In this document: piece by piece, positions 49,470 to 57,467 of the stretch
Numbering within the stretch: the stretch's first letter is position 1
Layout: each line of letters opens with the position of its first letter
NCBI GenBank assembly: GCA_965197455.1
Contig: OZ240208.1
Span: forward strand, 1,984,001-2,048,000
Reading direction: 5' to 3'
Source: JAGWBD01 sp965197455
GTDB lineage: Bacteria > Chloroflexota > Anaerolineae > Aggregatilineales > Phototrophicaceae
Length of the DNA stretch: 64,000 bases
Notes under the pieces: model-generated
Seen by the model: only the letters and a program-made list of their open reading frames with translations
Database searches by the model: none
Told to the model about the DNA's origin: nothing
Translations under genes and position numbers: made by a program

Positions 49470-49958
49470 ATGCGCCATACGGACACAGGCCCCCACGGCC
49501 TTTACTACGAGGAGATCGAGCCCGGCGCGGAGTTCGTCACCCGCGGCCGCACCATCACCGAGGCGGATCTCGTCCAGTTCGCCGCGCTCACCGGCGACTA
49601 CAACCCCATGCACACGGATGAGCGCTACATGCAGACGCACCCCATGGGCCGGCGCGTGGCCCACGGCATGCTCAGCCTCAGCTACGCCGTCGGCCAGATT
49701 TATCAGCTGGGCTTCATGGAACGCACGGTCATTGCCTTCCGCAGCGTGGAGATGAAGTTCAGCCTGCCGGTCTTCATCGGCGACACGCTGCACAGCGTTC
49801 TGCGCATCACGGAGAAGCGACCCTCGCGTCGACTCGGCGGCGGTTCCATCACAGCCGCCGTGCGCATCATCAACCAGGAAGGCCGCAGCGTGCAGTCCGG
49901 CTCGATGACGCTCATCATCGCCTCCCGGCCGCAGGATGGGGCGGGCGCGGCCACTTGA
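49470..49958 (+). CDS. MaoC-family (R)-specific hydratase
   Basis: 162 aa hot-dog fold. The hydratase 2 motif is ALTGDYNPMHTDE with the catalytic Asp and His, followed by GRRVAHGMLSLSYAVGQ. Start at ATG 49470, six bases after GGAGG. Members hydrate 2-enoyl-CoA or 2-enoyl-ACP; next to acpS an ACP- or CoA-linked lipid function is plausible. A promoter for the next genes overlaps its stop codon. Confidence 0.85.
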   Translation: MRHTDTGPHGLYYEEIEPGAEFVTRGRTITEADLVQFAALTGDYNPMHTDERYMQTHPMGRRVAHGMLSLSYAVGQIYQLGFMERTVIAFRSVEMKFSLPVFIGDTLHSVLRITEKRPSRRLGGGSITAAVRIINQEGRSVQSGSMTLIIASRPQDGAGAAT

Positions 49959-49984
49959 CATGTGCGCCGCCGCCAGGCTACCCT
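49955..49984 (+). promoter_or_regulatory. Promoter of the two TPR genes
   Basis: -35 TTGACA (49955-49960), 18-bp spacer, -10 TACCCT (49979-49984); start near 49991, a 24-nt leader. Confidence 0.55.
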
Positions 49985-50014
49985 GAATTCCGGTAGCATC
50001 CCACAGGCACGACC

Positions 50015-51283
50015 ATGCAGATCAAGCGCGACTACTCGCGGTCCTTCTTCGGCGCACGCCGGCGCCGGATTCGCGCGCGCAACTTCCTGTTCACCCTGCT
50101 CTTGCTGGCGAGCCTGCTGGCACTGGCCTGGACGAGCCGCGACGCGCTGCAGTACGTCGCCCTCGACCTGGTCGGCCTGGCCCCCACGCCCACGCCCTTC
50201 GCCAGCCAGCTGGCCACCCGCGGCGCCGCGCTCGCGCAGGACGGCGAACTGGCCGAAGCGGCCGCGCTGTTCCTGCTTGCGGTGCAACAGCGGCCGGACA
50301 GCCTCGACTATCTCTACGAATACGGCCAGCTGCTGATCGAGCTCGACCGGGCGCAGGAGGTGCTGACGCCGCAGCCGCTCTACAGCAACCAGTCGCTGGC
50401 CGACCGCAGCATCGAACTCGACAGCCAGGACGCGCGCGGCTACGCGCTCAAGGCCCGCGCGCTCGTGTGGGTCGACGAGGCGGCCGACGCCATCCCGGTG
50501 GGCACGGCCGGGCTGGAGCAGGACAACCGCTCCGCCCCGCTCTACGCCGCGCTGGGACGCGCCTACACGCGCATCGGACGCTATCAACAGGGCCTCGACT
50601 ACGCCGAACAGGCGGTTGCGCTGGACCCGATGGACGCCGAGGCGCGGCGCAGTTATGCCTACGCGCTGATCTGGGTCGGCGAGCGTTACGAGGCCATCCG
50701 CCAGCTGGAGGACGCGCTCTCCCTGCAGCCACAACTGAAGGCCCTCTACTTCGAGCTGGCCGCCCAGTATCTGGCTACCGGCCAGGACGAGCTGGCCATC
50801 GCCGCCTACGGCCAGATCCTCTCGCTCGACCGCAACGACAAGAAAGCCTACCTGCGTTTGTGCCAGTCCTGGGCGCGCGTGGGCCAGAACGACCAGGCCC
50901 AGGGCTACTGCGAGGACGCGCTGGCCATCGATCCGGAATATTCCGACGCCTGGACCGAGGTCGGCCGCGCGCGCTACACGCGCCGCAACTACGAGGGCTC
51001 GATCGAGGCTTTCGATAGTTGCATCAAGTTCGGTTCAAGCTCCATCGAGTGCTGGTATCTGCGCGGCCTGGCGCACTACTATCTCGGCCACTGCGACCAG
51101 GCCTGGAGCATCCTGAACGAGGCACTGCCCCGGGCGCAGCAACTCGCCGAACCCGGGCCAATCGTTGCCAACATCCGCGAGGGCCTGCGTCTGACAACCA
51201 TTTCCTGCCTCGGTTACGCCGGCGCGGCGCTGCCCACCAACATCCCGCCCACGCCGGTGCCACCCACGCCCATCGGTGGCTGA
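50015..51283 (+). CDS. Membrane-anchored TPR protein
   Basis: 422 aa. A basic N-terminus (KRDYSRSFFGARRRRIRARN) precedes one TM helix (FLFTLLLLASLLALAW), then a TPTP-type short linker and at least seven TPR units (for example LYAALGRAYTRIGRYQQGLDYAEQAVALDP, DAWTEVGRARYTRRNYEGSIEAFDS). It ends in PTNIPPTPVPPTPIGG. The repeats are predicted outside. TPR arrays bind protein partners; the partner is unknown. Only a weak ribosome binding site. The next gene, with the same architecture, starts 6 bp after the stop. Confidence 0.75.
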   Translation: MQIKRDYSRSFFGARRRRIRARNFLFTLLLLASLLALAWTSRDALQYVALDLVGLAPTPTPFASQLATRGAALAQDGELAEAAALFLLAVQQRPDSLDYLYEYGQLLIELDRAQEVLTPQPLYSNQSLADRSIELDSQDARGYALKARALVWVDEAADAIPVGTAGLEQDNRSAPLYAALGRAYTRIGRYQQGLDYAEQAVALDPMDAEARRSYAYALIWVGERYEAIRQLEDALSLQPQLKALYFELAAQYLATGQDELAIAAYGQILSLDRNDKKAYLRLCQSWARVGQNDQAQGYCEDALAIDPEYSDAWTEVGRARYTRRNYEGSIEAFDSCIKFGSSSIECWYLRGLAHYYLGHCDQAWSILNEALPRAQQLAEPGPIVANIREGLRLTTISCLGYAGAALPTNIPPTPVPPTPIGG

Positions 51284-51289
51284 GCGCGC

Positions 51290-52555
51290 ATGAACCTGCG
51301 GATTCCCAAACGCTATCGCAGCGGCCAGCGCCGCAACCTCTTCTCGCTGCGCTGGCTGTGGCTGTGGCTGCTGACGCCGCTGGTCGTCTACTTCGGCCTG
51401 CAAATCCTGCAGAACCGCGAGCAATACGCGCCCGCCGTGGAGCAGCGCTTCGACGAACTGGTCGACAGTGCCGGCAGCGTCCTGTCTACCGCGCTGGCGC
51501 CCACGCCGCTGCCTACCGAAGACCCCTCCATCCGCCGCAGCCTCGCCAACGCTGCCTGGCAGCGCGGCGCCATCGGCCAGGCCGCCGCGCTCTACGAGGG
51601 TCTGGTCGCGGCCTTGCCCAACGCCGTTGACCTGCACCTGCGCCTGGCGCTGGCCCTGATCATGGACAACCGCCCCGAGGCCGCGCTCGCCGCCGCCGAA
51701 GACGCCGTCACCGCCGACCCCTTCAGCGCCGACGCCTGGGCCCTGCGCGCCCTCGCCCTGGATCGCAGCGGAGACTTTGGCGCGGCCCTCGCCAGCGCGC
51801 GTCATGCCCTCGAGCTGGCCGGCGCGGCGCAGCCGCAGGCCGCCGCCCGCGCTGGCGCCTGGCTGGCCGAGGCCCTCTTCGACCTGGGCCACATCGAGCG
51901 CGCCTTCAGCACCGTCAACAGCGCCCTGCTGGACAACCCCGACAGCCCCGAGGCCCTGCGCGTGCGCGCCCTAATCAACGAGAATGCGCGCTTCGACTAT
52001 GATGCCGCGCTGGCCGACCTGCAGCGCGCGAGTGAGCTGGCGCCGCATCTGCCCTACATCACCATCGACCTGGCGCGCCTGCACTATTACCGCTTCGATG
52101 ACGTGGATACCAGCATCGCCCTGCTGGGCGACATCGTCGAGCTCAATCCGCGCAACACCGCCGCGCTCTACGAGCTGGGCCGCCTCTATCTGAGCGCGCT
52201 CGGCGACCCTACCCAGGCGAGCGAGTACCTCGTGCGCTGCATCGAAAGCAACGTGCGCTACCGCAACTGTCACTACCTGCTGGGCCGCTCACAGATGCGC
52301 AACGAGCAGTACAGCAGCGCCTCCGCCTCTTTCCGCAAGGCCATCGAAATCGGCCCCGACAGCGCCCGTCACTACTGGTGGGCGGCTGACGCCGAGATAC
52401 TGCAGGGCAACTGTACGGCGGCCATTCCCTGGCTGCAAAGCGGCTATCGCCTCGCCCAGGAGGAAGAAAACGCGGTGCTGGTCGGCGAATTCGAGTTTCT
52501 GATGAGCGGCTGCGGCCTGCTGGTCGTGCCCGGCGTGGCCGCGGATCAGGGCTGA
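51290..52555 (+). CDS. Membrane-anchored TPR protein, second copy of the architecture
   Basis: 421 aa. Basic N-terminus (NLRIPKRYRSGQRRN), one TM helix (WLWLWLLTPLVVYFGLQIL), an AxTPLPTED linker near residue 70 and TPR units along the rest (IGQAAALYEGLVAALPNAVDL, AAIYELGRL-type repeats up to residue 380). Length and layout match the preceding gene, though sequence similarity is low. Together they may form an extracellular scaffold. Its stop overlaps the convergent manA by ten bases. Confidence 0.75.
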   Translation: MNLRIPKRYRSGQRRNLFSLRWLWLWLLTPLVVYFGLQILQNREQYAPAVEQRFDELVDSAGSVLSTALAPTPLPTEDPSIRRSLANAAWQRGAIGQAAALYEGLVAALPNAVDLHLRLALALIMDNRPEAALAAAEDAVTADPFSADAWALRALALDRSGDFGAALASARHALELAGAAQPQAAARAGAWLAEALFDLGHIERAFSTVNSALLDNPDSPEALRVRALINENARFDYDAALADLQRASELAPHLPYITIDLARLHYYRFDDVDTSIALLGDIVELNPRNTAALYELGRLYLSALGDPTQASEYLVRCIESNVRYRNCHYLLGRSQMRNEQYSSASASFRKAIEIGPDSARHYWWAADAEILQGNCTAAIPWLQSGYRLAQEEENAVLVGEFEFLMSGCGLLVVPGVAADQG

Positions 52556-53505
52556 CGCGCCAGCAGCAGCTGCGCCTCGCCTGCCACGCGCCACGCCCCC
52601 GCGCAAGCCGGCACCAGCGCCGTCTGCCCCGCCCGCAGCGTCACCTGACCCGGGCCGGACTCCAGCACAGCGCAGCCCGCGATGCAGGTCAGCGCCTGGA
52701 AGCGACGCCCGCCCGTGTCGCGCGTGAGCCGCCGGCCCGCCCGCGCCTTGAGCTGCAGTAACTCGCACACAAAGTATTCGCAGCGCGCCAGCTCGACGAC
52801 CTGCGCCGGCTGCCCGCCTGTATGCCGCAGCGGCGCCGGCGCGTCCAGCCGGGCCACCTGCAGGCCGCGCTCGATGTGCAGCGGCCGCGGCTGCCCGTCC
52901 AGGCCCGTGCGGCCCCAGTCGTAGAGGCGGTAGGTGCGGTCGGAGGTCTGCTGAATCTCGTAGACCAGCAGGCCCGGCCCCAGCGCGTGCACCGTGCCGG
53001 CGCGCAGCAGCAAGGCATCGCCCGCCCGCACCGGCACAGCCAGCAGCAAGGACGCCAGCGCGTCTTCGCGGATGGCCGCTGCCAGCTGCGCGCGCGTGCA
53101 GCCTGGCGTCACCCCGCGCACCAGACGCGCTTCCGGTTCCGCCGCGACGACGTACCAGGCCTCGGTCTTGCCGCGCGGCTCATCCTCCAGCCGCTGCGCC
53201 CAGGCATCGTCCGGGTGTACCTGCACCGACAGCCACGCGGAGGCGTCCAGCAGCTTGGCCAGCAGCGGCCAGCCCGCGGCCAGGTCAACATCCGGCCCGG
53301 CCAGCGCCGCGCCGTACTGTGGCAGCAGTTCGCCCAGACTGCGCCCCGCCAGCGGTCCCGCGGCCACGGTCGCGCTGTCGTCCAGCAACCACGCTTCGCC
53401 GTAGGGCTGCGCGTCCGGCAAGGCGATGCCCAGGGTCTCCAGCTGGCGTCCGCCCCAGACCTTGACCTTCAGCGCCGGCTGCAGCAGCAGCGGCCCGCCG
53501 TCCAT
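52546..53505 (-). CDS. manA: Mannose-6-phosphate isomerase class I type
   Basis: 319 aa cupin isomerase (type I phosphomannose isomerase, short bacterial form). Zinc ligands: Q and H in LSVQVHPDDAWA, E in GKTEAWYV and H in GTVHALGPG; YEIQQTSDRTYRLYDWGR is the signature following. It interconverts mannose-6-P and fructose-6-P, feeding GDP-mannose for glycans. Start at ATG 53505 (MDGGPLLLQP), close after AGGAGGG; the upstream ATG five codons earlier overlaps this ribosome binding site. Confidence 0.88.
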   Translation of the reverse strand: MDGGPLLLQPALKVKVWGGRQLETLGIALPDAQPYGEAWLLDDSATVAAGPLAGRSLGELLPQYGAALAGPDVDLAAGWPLLAKLLDASAWLSVQVHPDDAWAQRLEDEPRGKTEAWYVVAAEPEARLVRGVTPGCTRAQLAAAIREDALASLLLAVPVRAGDALLLRAGTVHALGPGLLVYEIQQTSDRTYRLYDWGRTGLDGQPRPLHIERGLQVARLDAPAPLRHTGGQPAQVVELARCEYFVCELLQLKARAGRRLTRDTGGRRFQALTCIAGCAVLESGPGQVTLRAGQTALVPACAGAWRVAGEAQLLLARQP

Positions 53506-53576
53506 GCGCCCTCCTGTCATTGCCTGCGCAGTATAGCCTGGTGCATGGCTGCAGCGTCTGTGATACGCTCAGGCTC

Positions 53577-53831
53577 ATGCGGGCGAGACACCGACGTACC
53601 CTCGAGCGCCTGTTTCAACGACCGACGCCAGCCAACATCCGCTGGAGGGAGGTTGTCTCCCTGATGGATGCGCTGAACTTCGAAATCACCGAACGTTCGG
53701 GCTCGCGCGTGGCCTTCGATGCCGACGATGAAGTGTTGGTACTCCACAAGCCTCATCCGCGCCCTGAGATGCGCCGGGCGGCAGTACGCGACGTCGTGGA
53801 TTTTCTGGAAAGGCAGGGGGTGACTCCGTGA
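53577..53831 (+). CDS. hicA: HicA toxin (mRNA interferase)
   Basis: 84 aa. The double-stranded-RNA-binding-like fold is indicated by WREVVSLMDALNFEITERSGSRVAF, then LHKPHPRPEMRRAAVRDVVDFLERQGV. This is the GSR variant in which Arg takes the place of the catalytic His of short HicA proteins; H in HKPHP is conserved. The ATG is seven bases after TACGCT, an apparent -10, so the mRNA is probably leaderless. Coupled to hicB by a GTGA overlap. Confidence 0.8.
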   Translation: MRARHRRTLERLFQRPTPANIRWREVVSLMDALNFEITERSGSRVAFDADDEVLVLHKPHPRPEMRRAAVRDVVDFLERQGVTP

Positions 53832-54199
53832 TTGAATACAAGGGCTACATCGCCGATATTGAGTATGATGAATCCGTGGATATGCTGCACGGCAGGGTCA
53901 TCAACAGCGGCGCATACCCCATCGCCAATTGTGCGGCCCATGATGTTGAAGGGCTGAAGCGCGAGTTCGCTTTCTCAATCGACGTCTATCTGGAATATTG
54001 CGAAGAACGCGGCATCAAGCCCGCAAGACCAGAACCACTCGGGGAGTTCCTCTCCGAAAGGCTGCACCTGCGCATGGACGAGACCCTGCTGGGCCGCGTG
54101 GAGCAGGCGGCCAGGGACAGCGGCCTGAGCCTCGATTGCTGGGTCGCGCAGGCGCTGGAGCGCAGTCTGGCGGCGGAGACGCCCGCGCCCGGGGTCTGA
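53828..54199 (+). CDS. hicB: HicB antitoxin
   Basis: 123 aa. N-terminal partial RNase-H fold (MIEYKGYIADIEYDESVDMLHGRV, ANCAAHDVEGLKREFAFSID) and C-terminal ribbon-helix-helix DNA-binding part (LGEFLSERLHLRMDETLLGR, SLDCWVAQALERSL). HicB binds HicA and represses the operon. GTG start overlapping the hicA TGA. The RM gene promoter begins 12 bp after its stop, so hicAB sits directly before the restriction-modification gene, as addiction modules often do in defence islands. Confidence 0.85.
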   Translation: MIEYKGYIADIEYDESVDMLHGRVINSGAYPIANCAAHDVEGLKREFAFSIDVYLEYCEERGIKPARPEPLGEFLSERLHLRMDETLLGRVEQAARDSGLSLDCWVAQALERSLAAETPAPGV

Positions 54200-54210
54200 G
54201 CCGAGGGTAA

Positions 54211-54239
54211 TTGCGACTGCGCCATGCATCCGCTACGCT
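54211..54239 (+). promoter_or_regulatory. Promoter of the Type ISP gene; leaderless arrangement
   Basis: -35 TTGCGA (54211-54216), 17-bp spacer, -10 TACGCT (54234-54239); seven bases later is the ATG (54247), which coincides with the expected start point. No Shine-Dalgarno is present. Confidence 0.6.
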
Positions 54240-54246
54240 GTGGCGC

Positions 54247-56778
54247 ATGAACCCGGTGACCAGCTACGTCAATGAAATAAGCAGCATGTACGGCAGCGGC
54301 CAGGCCACCGAGCACAGCTACCGTTCCACGCTGGAAGGCTTGCTCAAGTCCTTTGACGAGAGTGTAGAAGTCATCAATGAACCGCGCCACCTGGCCTTCG
54401 GCGCGCCGGACATGGTGCTGCAACTGGCCGGCCAGCCGGTCGGCTACGTCGAATGCAAGGACCTGCGCATTGCGCTTGATGGAGTGGAGAACTCCCCGCA
54501 ACTAAAACGGTATCGCAAGGCCTGCGACAACCTCATCCTCACCAACTACCGCGAATTTCGCTGGTACCGCGGCGGTGAACCTGTCGGGCAATCGGTAATT
54601 GTCGCGCGTCTCAGCGGGAGCGGGCTACAACAGCAACGCAGACAATACGGCGGACTGAGTTCACTGCTCGAACGCTTCCAGCGCACGACGCCGGCTGACA
54701 TCACCTCGCCGGAGGAACTGGCCAGGGTCATGGCCGACCTCACGCGCGAGATCGCCGGCCTGATCAGCGAGACCCTGAACACGCCCGACCGCCCCAGCTT
54801 CCTGCACAAGCACAAGCACGACCTGGAAGTCGAGTTGTTACCGACACTCGACAACGGCGAATTCGCCGACATGTACGCCCAGACCCTCGCCTACGCGCTC
54901 TTCGCCGCGCGCATGGAACTGCAGCACCTGCCCGCGCGCGACTTCACGCTGGCGCGCGCCTTCGCCGACATGCCGCGCACCAACCGCTTCCTGCATCGCG
55001 AATTCGGGCAAATCTTTCAGGACCTGGAGCGCGAAGTTAAGTGGGCCGTCGAGCAGTTGACGACGCGCCTGGCCAACACGCAAATCGCCGAGGTCATGCG
55101 CGACTTCCGCGGCGGCACCCGGCAGCGCGACGCCATCGTCCACTTTTACGAGGACTTTCTCGCCACGCACGACCCGGTCCTGCGCGAGCAGCGCGGCGTC
55201 TACTTCACGCCGGAGCCGGTCGTCGGCTACATCGTGCGCAGCGTGGACGCACTGCTGCGCAGTCACTTCGGTCGCGGCGACGGCCTGGCGAGTGACAACG
55301 TGCACATCCTGGACCCCGCGACAGGCACCGGCAGCTTCCTGCTGGCCGTGGTGGAGCAAATTTACGAAACGATGCGCGGCCAGCACGGCATCTGGCCGGA
55401 CTATGTGCGTCGTCAGTTGCTGCCGCGCCTGCACGGCTTCGAACTGCTGATGGCGCCCTACACCCTGGCGCACATGCGCCTCGGCCTCTACCTGGGCGAG
55501 AAAGGCTGCCCGCTCGGCGAGGATGACCGGCTGAACATCCTGCTGACCAACTCGCTGGACCGCGGCGTGAAGAAAGAGGAGCAGCTCTGGGAAGACCACA
55601 TCGTTGCGGAAGCCAACGCCGCCGCCGAGGTCAAGAACGACAAACCCATCATGGTCGTGCTCGGCAATCCGCCCTACAGCGGCCACAGCGCCAACAAGGG
55701 CAACTGGATCCGCGAGTTGCTGCGCGATTACTACGTGGTGGACGGCGCGCCACTGGGTGAGAAAAACCCCAAGTGGCTGCAGGATGACTATGTCAAGTTC
55801 ATCCGCTTCGGCCAGTGGCGCATCGAACGCAACGGAGAAGGCGTGCTGGCCTTCATTACCAACCACGCATGGATGGACAACCCGACATTCCGCGGTATGC
55901 GCCAATCGCTGCTGAACAGCTTCAGCGAGATCTATGTCCTCAATCTGCACGGCAACAGCAAGAAAAAGGAGACCACGCCCGAAGGCAACCGGGACGATAA
56001 TGTCTTCGATATCCAGCAGGGCGTCAGCATCGCCTTCTTCGTCAAGCAGCGCGACCACAGCGGCCCGGCGCGCGTGTTCCACAGCGACCTGTGGGGCCTG
56101 CGCCGCGAGAAATATGAGGCGCTCAACGCGGGCAACTTCGAGGATATGGACTGGCAGGAACTCGTGCCGCAGTCGCCGTCGTATTTCTTCGTGCCCTTTG
56201 ACTACGATGGCTGGCGCGAATATGAACAGGGCTGGAAGGTCACCGACATTTTCCCGCAGCACGCGACCGGCATCACAACACACCGTGACCATTTTGTGCT
56301 TGATTTTGACGAAGATGAACTGCGCCAGCGCATAAAGGACTTTTGCAATCCTGACATCCCTGATGTGGAAGTCCGTCATCGCTACAGATTAAAGGACAAC
56401 CGCGATTGGCAAATGCGTTCCGCTCGGGAAGCCCTGGAGAAGATTGCGAACCGTGAGGATTTCATTCGCCCCTGTCTGTACCGCCCATTCGATTCTCGAA
56501 ATTTACTTTATCACGACACTATGATTGACTGGCCGCGTGCTGATGTCATGCGGCATATGCTTGCAGCAGAGGGGCTACCAACCTTTCCAGCACTTCTACG
56601 ACCCGGCGCCAATCTCGGCCTCACGGTCGGGCGTGCCGGTCAGGTGATTGACACTGGTGAATGGAATATCGTGCTTTGCACTGACACGCTCACTGACGTT
56701 AATCTGTTTCGCCGCGGCGGGCAGGTGCTCTTCCCGCTGTATTGCTATGATGCCGCGCTGCTGGCGGCGAAGTATTGA
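54247..56778 (+). CDS. Type ISP restriction-modification enzyme, nuclease-like and methyltransferase part (TRD cut off)
   Basis: 843 aa. N-terminal PD-(D/E)XK site (P54-D55 ... E69-C-K71) in GAPDMVL and VGYVECKDL. A helical linker leads to the N6-adenine methyltransferase: motif I DPATGTGSFLLAVVEQIYE at D356, motif IV NPPY at N474-Y477. The end (LYRPFDSRNLLYHDTMIDWPRADVMR ... FPLYCYD) is the first part of the Type ISP specificity domain and stops after about 20 unrelated residues (AALLAAKY). The rest of the specificity domain is encoded 690 bp downstream beyond higBA. No helicase. It modifies adenine in a specific site and, in an intact form, cuts unmodified DNA. Confidence 0.85.
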   Translation: MNPVTSYVNEISSMYGSGQATEHSYRSTLEGLLKSFDESVEVINEPRHLAFGAPDMVLQLAGQPVGYVECKDLRIALDGVENSPQLKRYRKACDNLILTNYREFRWYRGGEPVGQSVIVARLSGSGLQQQRRQYGGLSSLLERFQRTTPADITSPEELARVMADLTREIAGLISETLNTPDRPSFLHKHKHDLEVELLPTLDNGEFADMYAQTLAYALFAARMELQHLPARDFTLARAFADMPRTNRFLHREFGQIFQDLEREVKWAVEQLTTRLANTQIAEVMRDFRGGTRQRDAIVHFYEDFLATHDPVLREQRGVYFTPEPVVGYIVRSVDALLRSHFGRGDGLASDNVHILDPATGTGSFLLAVVEQIYETMRGQHGIWPDYVRRQLLPRLHGFELLMAPYTLAHMRLGLYLGEKGCPLGEDDRLNILLTNSLDRGVKKEEQLWEDHIVAEANAAAEVKNDKPIMVVLGNPPYSGHSANKGNWIRELLRDYYVVDGAPLGEKNPKWLQDDYVKFIRFGQWRIERNGEGVLAFITNHAWMDNPTFRGMRQSLLNSFSEIYVLNLHGNSKKKETTPEGNRDDNVFDIQQGVSIAFFVKQRDHSGPARVFHSDLWGLRREKYEALNAGNFEDMDWQELVPQSPSYFFVPFDYDGWREYEQGWKVTDIFPQHATGITTHRDHFVLDFDEDELRQRIKDFCNPDIPDVEVRHRYRLKDNRDWQMRSAREALEKIANREDFIRPCLYRPFDSRNLLYHDTMIDWPRADVMRHMLAAEGLPTFPALLRPGANLGLTVGRAGQVIDTGEWNIVLCTDTLTDVNLFRRGGQVLFPLYCYDAALLAAKY

Positions 56779-56803
56779 CAAGTGTCAATTGACACTTTAC
56801 AAT
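56775..56803 (+). promoter_or_regulatory. higBA promoter with perfect 18-bp palindromic operator
   Basis: -35 TTGACA (56775-56780), 17-bp spacer, -10 TACAAT (56798-56803). The spacer is filled by the palindrome AAGTGTCAATTGACACTT (56780-56797), a dyad that HigA, an XRE repressor, would bind to shut off its own operon. The promoter begins inside the last codons of the truncated ISP gene. Confidence 0.85.
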
Positions 56804-56844
56804 GACAGCAGGATGACCAAAAATTAATTTGGAGTAAAAATGAA

Positions 56845-57123
56845 ATGATTAGAGACTTTCGTAACCGGCGACTCAAGCGCCTGTTTGAACGGGGAGAACG
56901 CAGCAAAATCGACTCGCAGATGGTGGACAAGGTGGAACGGATTCTTGCGCGTCTCGATGTCGCGGATACACCGGAAGCGATGCGCCTGCCCGGCTTTCGT
57001 CTGCACGAACTCCGGGGCAACCTGGGGGGCTACTGGTCAGTCACGGTGAGTCGCAATTGGCGCATCATTTTTCGCTTCGAAGGAACGGACGTCTGCGACG
57101 TTGATCTGGTCGACTATCATTAA
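56845..57123 (+). CDS. higB: HigB toxin (RelE superfamily)
   Basis: 92 aa, typical HigB. MIRDFRNRRLKRLFERGERS at the N-terminus, LPGFRLHELRGNLGGYWSVTVSRNWRIIFRFEGTDVCDVDLVDYH at the end (seen in parts); the Arg/His and Tyr residues of this tail form the mRNA-cleaving site in relatives. It cuts mRNA on the ribosome when HigA is lost. GGAG lies ten bases before the ATG. Eighteen bases separate it from higA. Confidence 0.92.
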   Translation: MIRDFRNRRLKRLFERGERSKIDSQMVDKVERILARLDVADTPEAMRLPGFRLHELRGNLGGYWSVTVSRNWRIIFRFEGTDVCDVDLVDYH

Positions 57124-57141
57124 TAGCGGAGGGATTCAACC

Positions 57142-57435
57142 ATGCCCATGCACAATCCGCCCCATCCGGGCAAGTCCGTGTATGCCGATTGTCTCGAGCC
57201 GCTCGGCCTGAGCATCACCGCGGGCGCGAAGGCCCTGGGCATCAGCCGCCAGGCGCTCTCCAGCCTGGTGAACGGGCACACCTCAATCACCCCGGAGATG
57301 GCCGTGCGCCTGGCCAAGGCCTTCGGCTCCACGGCAGATACCTGGATCCGCCTGCAGGCCGCCTGGGAGATCGCCCAGGTGCGCAAGTGGGCGGACGAGA
57401 TCAAGGTCGAGCGCTACGAGCGCAGGTCCGCCTGA
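57142..57435 (+). CDS. higA: HigA antitoxin (XRE family)
   Basis: 97 aa. HTH region LSITAGAKALGISRQALSSLVNG and tail LAKAFGSTADTWIRLQAAWE are standard for HigA; it neutralises HigB and represses at the 56780-56797 dyad. GGAGGG precedes the ATG by eight bases. Two relics of other higA genes' 3' ends occur downstream (58117-58212, 58988-59112). The specificity-domain gene follows 32 bp later on the same strand, so it is probably co-transcribed. Confidence 0.92.
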   Translation: MPMHNPPHPGKSVYADCLEPLGLSITAGAKALGISRQALSSLVNGHTSITPEMAVRLAKAFGSTADTWIRLQAAWEIAQVRKWADEIKVERYERRSA

Positions 57436-57467
57436 CTCTTCGGAATGCCCGGCAAGGGAGTCCCACC

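Noticed and set aside
48935..49486. N-terminal extension of the minus-strand secreted protein
   Set aside because: It overlaps acpS entirely; a signal peptide and GGGAG fix the start at 48934.
54211..54246. ISP gene start at 54211 (12 codons upstream)
   Set aside because: That stretch is the promoter (-35/-10) and the extension has no homology to the ISP N-terminus.
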